Shown here: positions 8,933 through 16,867 of the stretch, in pieces | How positions within the stretch are numbered: the stretch's first letter is position 1 | How the letters are laid out: every line of letters starts with the position of its first letter | Source: Pandoraea sp. PE-S2T-3 | GTDB taxonomy: Bacteria; Pseudomonadota; Gammaproteobacteria; Burkholderiales; Burkholderiaceae | Assembly (NCBI RefSeq): GCF_002179965.1 | Contig: NZ_NGUQ01000037.1 | Location: 558,001-622,000, forward strand | DNA: 64,000 bases | Direction: 5' to 3' | The notes under the pieces: model-generated | Databases searched by the model: none | Seen by the model: only the letters and a program-made list of their open reading frames with translations | What the model was told of the DNA's origin: nothing | Program-made: the position numbers and the translations under genes

Positions 8933-9334
8933 ATGAGCCAAGCCCCTGTCGAGTACGCCAACGCCACGCCGGAAGTCAAGGCGGTCTTTGACGACATCAT
9001 GACGACGCGCGGTGTCCCCGACGTCAACAACTTCTGGAAATTCATCGCCCAACACCCGCCCACGCTGGCCCGCACGTGGGACAGCATCAAGGATGTGATG
9101 GCACCGGGGGCGCTCGACCCGCTGATCAAGGAATTGATCTACGTTGCCGTGAGCGTGACGAACAACTGCGGGTACTGCGTGGCCAGCCATACCGCCGCCG
9201 CCCGGCGCGCGGGCATGACAGACGAAATGTTCGGCGAGTTGCTGGCGGTGGTCGGCATGGCCAACGAGACCAATCGGCTGGCGGTCGGCTACCGGGTGCC
9301 CATCGACCCGGCATTCGAGCTGCCAGCCAAGTAA
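8933..9334 (+). CDS. Carboxymuconolactone decarboxylase / AhpD-family protein
   Basis: This is a 133-residue all-helical protein of the CMD/AhpD family. The signature NNCGYCVASHTAAARRAG carries the CxxC...H redox motif of AhpD-like alkylhydroperoxidases, which argues for a peroxide or thiol-redox role rather than the decarboxylase that names the family. The N-terminus (YANATPEVKAVFDDIMTTRG, then DVNNFWKFIAQHPPTLARTW) is typical of proteobacterial stand-alone members. The ATG at 8933 is chosen over an upstream in-frame start at 8903. It is convergent with the flavin oxidoreductase at 9339, with only 4 bp between the stop codons. Confidence 0.88.
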   Translation: MSQAPVEYANATPEVKAVFDDIMTTRGVPDVNNFWKFIAQHPPTLARTWDSIKDVMAPGALDPLIKELIYVAVSVTNNCGYCVASHTAAARRAGMTDEMFGELLAVVGMANETNRLAVGYRVPIDPAFELPAK

Positions 9335-9338
9335 CGCG

Positions 9339-10574
9339 TCATCGCGCGGCGCTTCGTTCCATCCACTGGCGATAGCGCCGCGTCTGACATGCCGTTGCGA
9401 TCTGCTGCAAGATCAAGGCCCTGAGTGGCGACACGTCGGGTTTCGTCGTGCGCCCGGCGCTCAACCGGTTGAGCTGGAATTTGACGACGGCCATGTTGGC
9501 CAGCGAGCCGAGTGTCTTGCTCTTCCACGTGATCGGTCGCAGGTTCGGCTCGCTATGCTTGCCATCGCGCCAATGACGGGGCAGCGCAGGGTCGATGGAC
9601 AAGGCCGTGGCAATGCCGACCATCGCCACGCCGGAATCGATTACCCGCTCGGCCACGGTGCGGCGCCGCACGCCCCCCGTCACCATCAGCGGCATGCGTG
9701 CCACGGCCGTGATATCTCGTGCAAATTCCAGAAAATAGGCTTCGCGGGCCAACGTACGCCCGTCGCGCGCTTGCCCCTGCATGGCAGGCGCTTCATAACT
9801 TCCCCCAGACAGTTCGACCAGATCGACACCCAGCGGGTTGAGCAACTCGACCACACGCTTGGCGTCGTCCGCGCTGAAGCCGCCGCGTTGAAAATCTGCC
9901 GAATTCAGTTTCACTGCTACCGCGAAGCCCGGTGACACCACTTGTCGAACCGCCCGCACGACGTCGATCAGCAAGCGGGCACGGTTCTCCAGGCTGCCGC
10001 CCCAGCCGTCCTGACGCTTGTTGGTCAGTGGCGAGAGAAACTGGCTGAGCAAATAACCGTGCGCCGCATGAATCTGCACACCGTTGAAGCCAGCCCGCTC
10101 GGCAAGCTCGGCGCTGCGAACAAAACGGGCCTGCACGTCAGCAATGTCGGCCGGGGTCAATTCTCTGGGCACGGCGAAGCGCTTGGACAGCGAGCCGAGA
10201 TCCAGCGCGACTGCCGACGGGGCGACCGTCGGCTGCCCAAGTGCCGATTGCATCTGCCTGCCCGGATGGTTGAGTTGCATCCAGATTTGCGCACCCTGCG
10301 CGCGCGCCGTGTCCGCCCAGCGGCGAAAGCGCTCAAGGTGAGCGTCGTCTTGCAGTACGACGCCATTGGGACCGGTCATGGCTTGCGCGTCGATCATGAC
10401 GTTGCCCGTCAGGATCAAGCCCGCGCCGCCGCGCGCCCACGCGTCATAAAGGCGCAACAGCGCGTCGGATGGCGCGTGGTCGGCGTCGGCCATGTTTTCT
10501 TCCATGGCGGCCTTGGCCAGCCGGTTCGGAATCGTGGTGCCGTTGGGCAAGGTAAGGGGAGTGAAGAGCTTCAT
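9339..10574 (-). CDS. NADH:flavin oxidoreductase, old yellow enzyme family
   Basis: This is a 411-residue TIM-barrel FMN oxidoreductase that reduces activated alkenes or nitro compounds with NAD(P)H. Family landmarks are LFTPLTLPNGTTIPNRLAKAAMEE at the N-terminus, the WMQLNHPGRQ strand, the catalytic-pair segment GVQIHAAHGYLLSQFLSPLTN followed by RQDGWGGSLENR, and MVTGGVRRR with the phosphate-binding Gly-Gly. It lacks the Fe-S and FAD extension of 2,4-dienoyl-CoA reductases, fitting the YqjM/NemA-like group. It is divergent from a MerR regulator, and the promoter has the 19-bp spacer characteristic of MerR activation, so it is the probable target gene. Confidence 0.92.
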   Translation of the reverse strand: MKLFTPLTLPNGTTIPNRLAKAAMEENMADADHAPSDALLRLYDAWARGGAGLILTGNVMIDAQAMTGPNGVVLQDDAHLERFRRWADTARAQGAQIWMQLNHPGRQMQSALGQPTVAPSAVALDLGSLSKRFAVPRELTPADIADVQARFVRSAELAERAGFNGVQIHAAHGYLLSQFLSPLTNKRQDGWGGSLENRARLLIDVVRAVRQVVSPGFAVAVKLNSADFQRGGFSADDAKRVVELLNPLGVDLVELSGGSYEAPAMQGQARDGRTLAREAYFLEFARDITAVARMPLMVTGGVRRRTVAERVIDSGVAMVGIATALSIDPALPRHWRDGKHSEPNLRPITWKSKTLGSLANMAVVKFQLNRLSAGRTTKPDVSPLRALILQQIATACQTRRYRQWMERSAAR

Positions 10575-10604
10575 CGCGTCGCTTCCTCAGTTGACGATGA
10601 GGGG

Positions 10605-10635
10605 ACGATAACCTTAAAGTAAGCTTTAATGTCAA
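10605..10635 (-). promoter_or_regulatory. MerR-type promoter/operator of the flavin oxidoreductase
   Basis: On the minus strand a TTGACA -35 element (10635-10630) and a TATCGT -10 element (10610-10605) are separated by 19 bp, the overlong spacer that MerR regulators correct by DNA distortion. The spacer holds the dyad ACCTTAAAG (10611-10619), TAAG, CTTTAATGT (10624-10632), with 8 of 9 arm matches. The position directly upstream of the oxidoreductase and divergent from merR is classical. The elements are seen; regulation is inferred from MerR-family knowledge. Confidence 0.75.
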
Positions 10636-10649
10636 GTGCCCGGAGACGG

Positions 10650-11102
10650 ATGATGAAGATTGGTGAACTGGCGAAAGTCAGCGGCTTGGCGGCGTCGAAG
10701 ATCCGCTTTTACGAAGCCGAGGGGCTGCTGCCCGACGCGCAACGGCAGGCCAACGGCTACCGCGACTACGGCGACGATGCCCTGACAAGGCTCGATATCA
10801 TTCGCCGCGCCCAGAATGCCGGTTTTTCGCTCGACGAGATTCGTGCGATTTTGCCGCCCGATCTCAGCGCATGGCCGCACGACGTACTGCTCGAAGTGCT
10901 ACGCCGCAAGGTCGGCGAGATCGAGCAACTGGAACAGAGCTTAGCGCAGAGCAAACACAACATTTCGGCGCTGATCGACGCGATCGAGCAGCGTGGGGAA
11001 GGCGAGGGATGTGGGGAGGCGGCGCAGCGCGTGCTGACATCGCTGCGCAACACCCCGGTGGAACCACCGCTCAAGAACGGGCGGGCACGCAAGCGGGCCT
11101 GA
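10650..11102 (+). CDS. MerR-family transcriptional regulator
   Basis: This is a 150-residue regulator with an N-terminal MerR winged helix (MKIGELAKVSGLAASKIRFYEAEGLL, residues 2-27), the RANGYRDY-type wing (QANGYRDYGDDALTRLDII) and a long C-terminal dimerisation coiled coil (about 85-125). The C-terminal region contains one Cys (GEGCGEAAQ), so a metal or thiol effector is possible, but there is no canonical metal-binding Cys set. The start at 10650 (ATGATG) follows CGGAGA; an in-frame ATG at 10629 overlaps the operator dyad and is rejected. It probably activates the divergent old-yellow-enzyme gene in response to an electrophile. Confidence 0.9.
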   Translation: MMKIGELAKVSGLAASKIRFYEAEGLLPDAQRQANGYRDYGDDALTRLDIIRRAQNAGFSLDEIRAILPPDLSAWPHDVLLEVLRRKVGEIEQLEQSLAQSKHNISALIDAIEQRGEGEGCGEAAQRVLTSLRNTPVEPPLKNGRARKRA

Positions 11103-11243
11103 GCTGCCTGCGGGTGCACTTATGCCAACGCTATCGAAGCCGCGACCTATGATGAATTGGGAGCTGGTTTTGCAACGGTTTCCGTTTCGCGGGTGAACCG
11201 ATACCAATTCTGATGACGAGACGCCCGCAGGAGGCGTTTCTTC

Positions 11244-12113
11244 ATGAATCCGATCACATCATTTCTCGTACTGGTCCTGCTGCTGATGGGCGCGGTGGCC
11301 GGTGTGTATGTCAGCCCCTATCTGGCGGCATGTTTCGTCGTCGCGGCCATGCTGCTCGCGTCGACATTGAAGATGGCCAACGCGTGGCAGAAGTTCGTCA
11401 TTTTGCGTGCCGGCAAACTCCAGAGCGTGAAGGGGCCCGGGCTGTTCATGATTCTGCCGGTTGTCGATAACGTGACCGCCATCATCGATACCCGCATTCA
11501 AACCACGGCGTTCAACGCGGAACAGGCGCTGACGAAAGACACGGTGCCGGTGAACGTCGACGCCATCATCTTCTGGCATGTGCACGACGCCGAGCGGGCG
11601 GCGCTCGCCATTACGGATTACCGGCAGGCAATCGACCGGGTCGCGCAGACGTCGCTGCGCGAGATGATCGGTGCGTCGATGCTGTCGTCGCTGCTCTCGG
11701 ACAGAAAAGCCTCGGACGAGCAGTTGCGTGCCGATATCAGCGCTAAGACAGCGGCGTGGGGGATTGCGGTGATTTCGGTGGAAGTACGGGACGTCGCGAT
11801 TCCCGTGGCGCTTCAGGACGCGATGTCCAGACAGGCGCAGGCCGAGCGGGAGAAGCAGGCTCGCATGATTCTCGGGTCGGCGGAAGCGGTCATTGCGGCG
11901 CGATTTGTCGAAGCCGCGACGATCTACGAAGGCCATCCGCAGGCTTTGCAGTTGCGGGCGATGAACATCATCTACGAGACGACCAAGGAGCGTGGGGCTA
12001 CCATCCTGATGCCGTCATCGATGGTCGACAGCATGAATCCGGCAGTGCTGGCCTTCGCGGTGGGCAGTACCGATCCGTCCACGACGGCGCCGACGCTGAA
12101 GACGGCGGCTTGA
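11244..12113 (+). CDS. SPFH/band-7 (slipin-type) membrane protein
   Basis: This is a 289-residue stomatin/prohibitin-like protein. Two adjacent hydrophobic stretches (about residues 5-28 and 30-45) form a membrane hairpin. The SPFH domain follows (about 50-215), with the typical ILRAGKLQSVKGPGLFMILPVVD, IDTRIQTTAFNAEQALTKD and VNVDAIIFWHVHDAERAAL segments. A C-terminal helical region includes QAQAEREKQARMILGSAEA. Such proteins scaffold membrane microdomains and often act with NfeD partners; no nfeD gene is adjacent. An AGGAGG ribosome site lies upstream of the ATG. It is convergent with the Crp/Fnr gene. Confidence 0.92.
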   Translation: MNPITSFLVLVLLLMGAVAGVYVSPYLAACFVVAAMLLASTLKMANAWQKFVILRAGKLQSVKGPGLFMILPVVDNVTAIIDTRIQTTAFNAEQALTKDTVPVNVDAIIFWHVHDAERAALAITDYRQAIDRVAQTSLREMIGASMLSSLLSDRKASDEQLRADISAKTAAWGIAVISVEVRDVAIPVALQDAMSRQAQAEREKQARMILGSAEAVIAARFVEAATIYEGHPQALQLRAMNIIYETTKERGATILMPSSMVDSMNPAVLAFAVGSTDPSTTAPTLKTAA

Positions 12114-12133
12114 ACGTTGGATGTGATGAGCCG

Positions 12134-12853
12134 TCAGGTGGCGATCGTATCGGGGAGGAGTCGTGTGAATTCGCGTCTGACCACGCTATAGCACTCGCAG
12201 ACGCGTTTCTCGAGACCCTCCCGATCGAGCACCTTGATATGGCCGTGGCTGTATTGAATCAACCCCGCCGTCTGGAGTTTCAGGGCAGCTTCGGTGACGC
12301 CGGAGCGGCGTACGCCGAGCATGTTGGCGATCAACTCCTGCGTCATCTGAAGCTCGTTGGACGGCAGAAGATCGAGGCTCAACAAGAGCCAGCGGCAGAG
12401 TTGCTGATCGATGGAGTGATGGCGATTGCAGACGGCCGTCTGGGCCATTTGCGTAATCAATGCCTGTGTGTAACGCAATAGCAAGCGTTGCAAGGGACCG
12501 GCGCGTCTGAATTCGTCTTTAAGTACTCGCGCGCTGAGGCGGTAGGCATAACCGGCGCTTTGCACGATGGCGCGGCTTGGGGTGGTTTCACCGCCCATGA
12601 ATAGCGCGATACCGATCAGTCCGTCGTTGCCCACGATGGCGATCTCGGCCGATGCGCCGTCTTCCATCACATAGAGCAGGGAAACAATGGCGGTCGTCGG
12701 GAAATAGACGTGAGCCAACTGATCGCCCGACTCGTAAATCACCTTGCCAAGCGGCATCTCAACCAGCATCAGTTCAGGCGCAATCCGATTCCACTCGTTC
12801 GGAGGCAGCACAGCCAGCAGACGGTTCGCACCCTGATTCGGTTGCGGCGACAT
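12134..12853 (-). CDS. Crp/Fnr-family transcriptional regulator
   Basis: This is a 239-residue protein with an N-terminal cyclic-nucleotide-binding-fold domain (PLGKVIYESGDQLAHVYFP and SAEIAIVGNDGLIGIALFMG) and a C-terminal helix-turn-helix (QELIANMLGVRRSGVTEAAL). The N-terminal Cys cluster needed for an Fnr-type Fe-S centre is absent, and the cAMP-contacting residues of Crp are not evident, so the effector is unknown. A similar subgroup in Burkholderiales is often found next to stress genes. A GGGG-rich ribosome site precedes ATG 12853. No operator could be assigned in the 210-bp gap to the next gene. Confidence 0.88.
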   Translation of the reverse strand: MSPQPNQGANRLLAVLPPNEWNRIAPELMLVEMPLGKVIYESGDQLAHVYFPTTAIVSLLYVMEDGASAEIAIVGNDGLIGIALFMGGETTPSRAIVQSAGYAYRLSARVLKDEFRRAGPLQRLLLRYTQALITQMAQTAVCNRHHSIDQQLCRWLLLSLDLLPSNELQMTQELIANMLGVRRSGVTEAALKLQTAGLIQYSHGHIKVLDREGLEKRVCECYSVVRREFTRLLPDTIAT

Positions 12854-13063
12854 TCGTTTTCCCCTTCATGAACGCAAGCGGGTTCATGCCTGTGCATTCT
12901 TGTCTGCCAGCGTGGGCGTGTCAATCCTGCGTATACCGCCGGTCTCGCTGGTCAGGCGTGCGGTTTGGGAGTGCTACGAACATGCCGCTGCTGCATTCGA
13001 TGGATAAGCAGGCATGGGTTGGCGGAGGGCGGCGCTGTCAACGCCGCCTCTTCCCCGCGACCA

Positions 13064-14185
13064 TTACCCCAACCGATAAACCTTCGTCACCGTCTCACGG
13101 AACAGGGCGGCGCGTTCCGTGGGGCTGGCTTGTGCCGTCAGGCGCTTGAAAGCGTTCCAGCCGTTGTTGAACGTGTATGAACCCTTGTCGACCGGGAAGT
13201 TGCTCTCGAACATGCAGCGATCGGCGCCGAAGGCTTCGATACACGTGTGCATCCACGGCTTCCACGCTTCGGCGAGGGCTTCCGACGACGGCGAGCGCTC
13301 TCCTTTCTCGAAGTCAAAGCCGTTGATTCGCATCCCCAATCCGCCAACTTTCACGTAAACGTTTGGCAACTGCGCCAGCTCGCGCATCGAACGTGACCAC
13401 CGCGTGAACACCTCGTCGCGTGCATTCTCGTAGCTGGCAATACGAACCACGCCGCCGCAGTGATTGACGACGAACCGCGTCTCCGGATACGCCTTTGCCA
13501 AATCGAACAACTCCGGCAACTGTGGGAAAAACAGCCACGCATCGTACGACAGACCCAGCGGCCCCAACTGCGCGACACCGGCACGGTAGTCCTTGTCGAG
13601 CAACAGCCCGCGCGGTGCTGCGGAGAGCGGATTGACCAGCGTCTGGTCCGCGTCCCACGTCACCAGATGCCGCACGCCCTTAAAGCGGCCTTGTCCCACG
13701 GCGAGATGCGCTTCCAGTACCTCACGCACCGCAGCCCCACGTCGCAGGTCGGCATACCCGACCATGCCCTGCGCCACACGCGGCGCGGCATGTTGCAGCG
13801 GCGCCGTGATTTCTGCGACGTATTGCGTTTCCCCGACCGGGCGCAGCGCCTCCGGTCCCGACTGTCGATATCGCGTCAACGCCTGCATGAACACAGACGC
13901 CGTGATGTTGTGCCCGCCGCGTGCGTCTTCCAGATACTCGTCAAGCAGGTAGATCCAGCCCGGGCGCTCGTAAAAATGGTGATGCGCATCGATGATGGGC
14001 ATCGTTGGCTCAAGGGCCGCTTCGTTGCCCGCGGCCAGCCATTCGGCGCGCACGGGCAGATAGTTGCTGGTCGCCGACATGGGGCGGGATTCCTCTTTTG
14101 CGAAAACACGGGTGGCCGACAGTGCCGCCGACGCCGCCGCAGCCTGCAAGAGCTTGCGGCGCGCCGGTGATTGAATACCGCGCAT
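13064..14185 (-). CDS. Amidohydrolase (amidohydrolase-2 type) with Tat signal
   Basis: This is a 373-residue metal-dependent hydrolase of the amidohydrolase-2 family (2-pyrone-4,6-dicarboxylate lactonase/ACMSD-like TIM barrel). The metal-binding motif IIDAHHHFYERPGW lies near residue 52, FVVNHCGG provides a later metal His, and FESNFPVDKG the catalytic-Asp region. The N-terminus (ARRKLLQAAAASAALSATRV) is a twin-arginine-like signal, so the enzyme is probably periplasmic, unusual for this family. The ATG at 14185 overlaps the MFS stop codon by one base (TAATG) and follows AGGAGGAG, so the two are translationally coupled. It is the last gene of the operon read from 17850; a lactone or amide substrate is inferred. 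Confidence 0.87.
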   Translation of the reverse strand: MRGIQSPARRKLLQAAAASAALSATRVFAKEESRPMSATSNYLPVRAEWLAAGNEAALEPTMPIIDAHHHFYERPGWIYLLDEYLEDARGGHNITASVFMQALTRYRQSGPEALRPVGETQYVAEITAPLQHAAPRVAQGMVGYADLRRGAAVREVLEAHLAVGQGRFKGVRHLVTWDADQTLVNPLSAAPRGLLLDKDYRAGVAQLGPLGLSYDAWLFFPQLPELFDLAKAYPETRFVVNHCGGVVRIASYENARDEVFTRWSRSMRELAQLPNVYVKVGGLGMRINGFDFEKGERSPSSEALAEAWKPWMHTCIEAFGADRCMFESNFPVDKGSYTFNNGWNAFKRLTAQASPTERAALFRETVTKVYRLG

Positions 14186-15495
14186 TATTTCTCCTCCTGC
14201 GGAAACGCGAACAACGCGAGTGTGAGCAACGTGGTGACGCCGAGTACGATCGACAGACCCAACATGCCTGCCGTGAACGTGCCGAAACTGTCTTTCAGAT
14301 AGCCCACGAGATATGGCCCCGCAAAGCCGCCCAAGGCACCAATCGAATTGATCAGAGCGAGCCCGCCCGCAGCTGCCTGACCCGACAGAAAACGCGCCGG
14401 CAGCGTGAAGAAAATCGTGCGGCCCGCGATGGTGCCGATCAGCGCAAGCGTGATGCCGGTCATGGCAGGCAGGAGCTGATTGAAATACGTCGAGACGCCC
14501 AACGCCACCGCCCCGATCAGCAACCCCGCCGCCAGATTCGCGATGTGCCCGCCGCGACGGTCCACACGCTTGGCCCACCACAGCAGCGCAATCGTGGCGA
14601 AGAAGTACGGCACCGCCGAGAGCCAGCCCGTCTGCGTGACGCTCATACCGTGCGCCTTGAGCATCTGCGGCAGCCAGATACCGATGCCGTACGAACCCAT
14701 CGTGAAGCCGAACGAGATCGAGGCGAGCAGATAGACACGCACGTCTTTGAGCGCCGCGCCAAAGTCCTTCTTTTTCTTGCTGGCCGAGCCCTCACGTTCG
14801 AAGGCTTGTTGCAGCGCCTGCCGCTCGTCGGGTGTGAGCCACTTAGCGTCGGCAGGCTTGTCCGCGAGAAGCTTCAACACGAGATAGCCGAGCAAACATG
14901 CCGGCAAGCCCTCGATGATGAACATCCACTTCCAGCCCGCGAGACCGAGCATCCCGTCCATTTGCAGCAACCACGTCGACAACGGGCCGCCGACCAGCGA
15001 CGACAACGGTGTGGACACCGTGAACCACGCCAGCACCCGCGTGCGGTAGTTCGCGGGAAACCAGACCGCAAGGAAGAAAATCACGCCGGGGAAGAAGCCG
15101 GCTTCGCCAATGCCCAGCAACAGCCGAATCACATAGAAGCTCATCGGGCCGGTAGCGAACGCCGTGGCCGCCGCGAAGATGCCCCACGTGATCATGATTC
15201 GCGCCAGCCAGCGGCGCGCGCCGAAGCGATAGAGCGCGAGATTGCTCGGCACTTCGCACAGGCAATAACCCGCAAACATGATGCCCGCACCCCAACCGAA
15301 TTGCGTGGCCGTCAGGCCGAGATCGCGATTCATCGTGAGCGCGGCGAACCCGACGCTGGTGCGGTCCAGATAGTTGAAGAAATAGGCGAGGGCAAGCAAC
15401 GGAATGAAGCGCCACGCGGCTTTTTGCACCGCGCTCTGCTCCAGGGAGTCGCCCAGCGGCATAGCCGCCGGTGTCGTACGTGATAACGAGGTCAT
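14185..15495 (-). CDS. MFS transporter, anion:cation symporter (tartrate/phthalate) type
   Basis: This is a 436-residue major-facilitator carrier with about 12 transmembrane helices. The first loop carries LDRTSVGFAALTMNRDLGLT and GWGAGIMFAGYCLCEVPSNL, signatures of the ACS family that imports organic anions such as tartrate, phthalate or galactarate with protons. A central hydrophilic loop lies around residues 205-240. The ATG at 15495 is chosen because GGAGA lies 7 bp upstream; the longer form adds 17 residues without a ribosome site. It lies in one operon with the downstream amidohydrolase and upstream CoA-transferase and lyase genes, and presumably imports their substrate. Confidence 0.9.
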   Translation of the reverse strand: MTSLSRTTPAAMPLGDSLEQSAVQKAAWRFIPLLALAYFFNYLDRTSVGFAALTMNRDLGLTATQFGWGAGIMFAGYCLCEVPSNLALYRFGARRWLARIMITWGIFAAATAFATGPMSFYVIRLLLGIGEAGFFPGVIFFLAVWFPANYRTRVLAWFTVSTPLSSLVGGPLSTWLLQMDGMLGLAGWKWMFIIEGLPACLLGYLVLKLLADKPADAKWLTPDERQALQQAFEREGSASKKKKDFGAALKDVRVYLLASISFGFTMGSYGIGIWLPQMLKAHGMSVTQTGWLSAVPYFFATIALLWWAKRVDRRGGHIANLAAGLLIGAVALGVSTYFNQLLPAMTGITLALIGTIAGRTIFFTLPARFLSGQAAAGGLALINSIGALGGFAGPYLVGYLKDSFGTFTAGMLGLSIVLGVTTLLTLALFAFPQEEK

Positions 15496-15586
15496 GGTTG
15501 TCTCCTGCATATTGCCGGGCGTGCGTGCCGCTATTGCGGTCGGCACGGCCCGGCGTTCTTGTGTGTCACTTCACGAAATCAGGGGT

Positions 15587-16867
15587 TCAGGCGCTGGCAA
15601 GTTCAGTCGGTGATGGCGGCGCTGCCGACACTGCGTCGGCGTGTGATGCCGCGCATCGGACGACACCGGCATCGGCAAGACGCCCGATGTCGTCCGGCGA
15701 GTAGCCCAGTTGGGTCAGCAAAGCCTGTGTGTCTTGCCCAAGCGAAGGCGGCGCGGCGCGCAGTGGCAACCGCTCGCCCGCCAGCGTGATCGGCAGCAGC
15801 GCGGTGCGCGTTGTGACCGATTCCCCTGCGGCACTGGCGTCAGGGGGCAACGTGACTTCAGCCAGACCGCCGGTGGCCAGCAAATGCGGATCGTCGAACA
15901 ACGCCTGCGGCTTCGTGATCGGCGCATAAGGCAGTCCGGCACGCTCGAAGACGGCGCCAATGTGTGCCGCGCTGAACGCTTCCATATGCTGGCGAAGTTG
16001 CGGCATCAGCCACTCACGCGCCTGCACACGCTGGTTGTTCGTGGCGAGCCGTTCGTCCGCCTTGAACGCAGGCAAGCCGAACGCGTCGCAGAACAGTGCC
16101 CACTGCGTATCGGAGACCACCGCCAGAAAGATCTGTTCGCCATCCTTGACGGTGAAGACGTCGTACACCGCCCACGCGGAAATACGGCTCGGCATCGGTG
16201 CGGCGGGGCGCCCCGTCACGGCGAACTGCATCATGTGCTGCGCCATCAGGAAGACGTTGTTCTCGAACAGCGCGCTCTGCACTTCCTGCCCTTGGCCAGT
16301 GCGCTCGCGCTGCGCCAATGCTGCCATCGCGCCGATGGCACCGAACATGCCGCCCATGACATCGTTGACGCTGGCACCGGCTCGCAACGGCTTGCCTTCC
16401 GGCCCCGTCATGTACGCCAGACCGCCCATCATCTGCACGACTTCGTCGAGCGCCGTGCGATGGTCGTACGGGCCGGGCAAAAAGCCTTTGTGCGATACGT
16501 AGACGAGTCGCGGATTGAGCCGGGAGAGCGTGTCGTAACCCAGCCCGAGCTTGTCCATCGTCCCGCTCTTGAAGTTCTCACTGAAGACATCGGCGTTGGC
16601 GAGCAACCGGTGCACGATCTCGACGCCGCGAGGGTCTTTCAGATCGACGGCCAGACTCTTCTTGTTGCGATTGAACGTACTGAAGAACCCCGCACCGGAC
16701 CCGCGCAGATTGCGCGTGCTGTCACCGGTGATCGGCTCGACCTTGATGACTTCCGCGCCGAGGTCGGCCAGCACCATGCCACACGTCGGGCCCATCACCA
16801 TGTGCGTCATCTCGACGACGCGCACGCCGCTGTACGGCAGCGATTGTTCGCTTTTTACCCCGCTCAT
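15587..16867 (-). CDS. CaiB/BaiF-family CoA transferase
   Basis: This is a 426-residue class III CoA transferase that moves CoA from an acyl-CoA donor to a carboxylic acid. The N-terminal VRVVEMTHMVMGPTCGMVLADLGAEVIKVE is diagnostic, followed by RNKKSLAVDLKDPRG and the Asp-containing SVNDVMGGMFGAIGAMAAL, where the catalytic Asp sits in the family. The C-terminal part (about 330-426) contains the hinge back to the first domain. Its start overlaps the stop of the HMG-CoA-lyase-like gene by 4 bp (ATGA). In context it should activate the acid that the lyase then cleaves. The donor and acceptor acids are unknown. Confidence 0.92.
   Translation of the reverse strand: MSGVKSEQSLPYSGVRVVEMTHMVMGPTCGMVLADLGAEVIKVEPITGDSTRNLRGSGAGFFSTFNRNKKSLAVDLKDPRGVEIVHRLLANADVFSENFKSGTMDKLGLGYDTLSRLNPRLVYVSHKGFLPGPYDHRTALDEVVQMMGGLAYMTGPEGKPLRAGASVNDVMGGMFGAIGAMAALAQRERTGQGQEVQSALFENNVFLMAQHMMQFAVTGRPAAPMPSRISAWAVYDVFTVKDGEQIFLAVVSDTQWALFCDAFGLPAFKADERLATNNQRVQAREWLMPQLRQHMEAFSAAHIGAVFERAGLPYAPITKPQALFDDPHLLATGGLAEVTLPPDASAAGESVTTRTALLPITLAGERLPLRAAPPSLGQDTQALLTQLGYSPDDIGRLADAGVVRCAASHADAVSAAPPSPTELASA

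Noticed and set aside
14005-15483. 492-codon plus-strand frame over the amidohydrolase/MFS genes
   Set aside because: It is antisense to two clear genes, with composition dominated by Arg, Gln and Glu and no recognisable domain.
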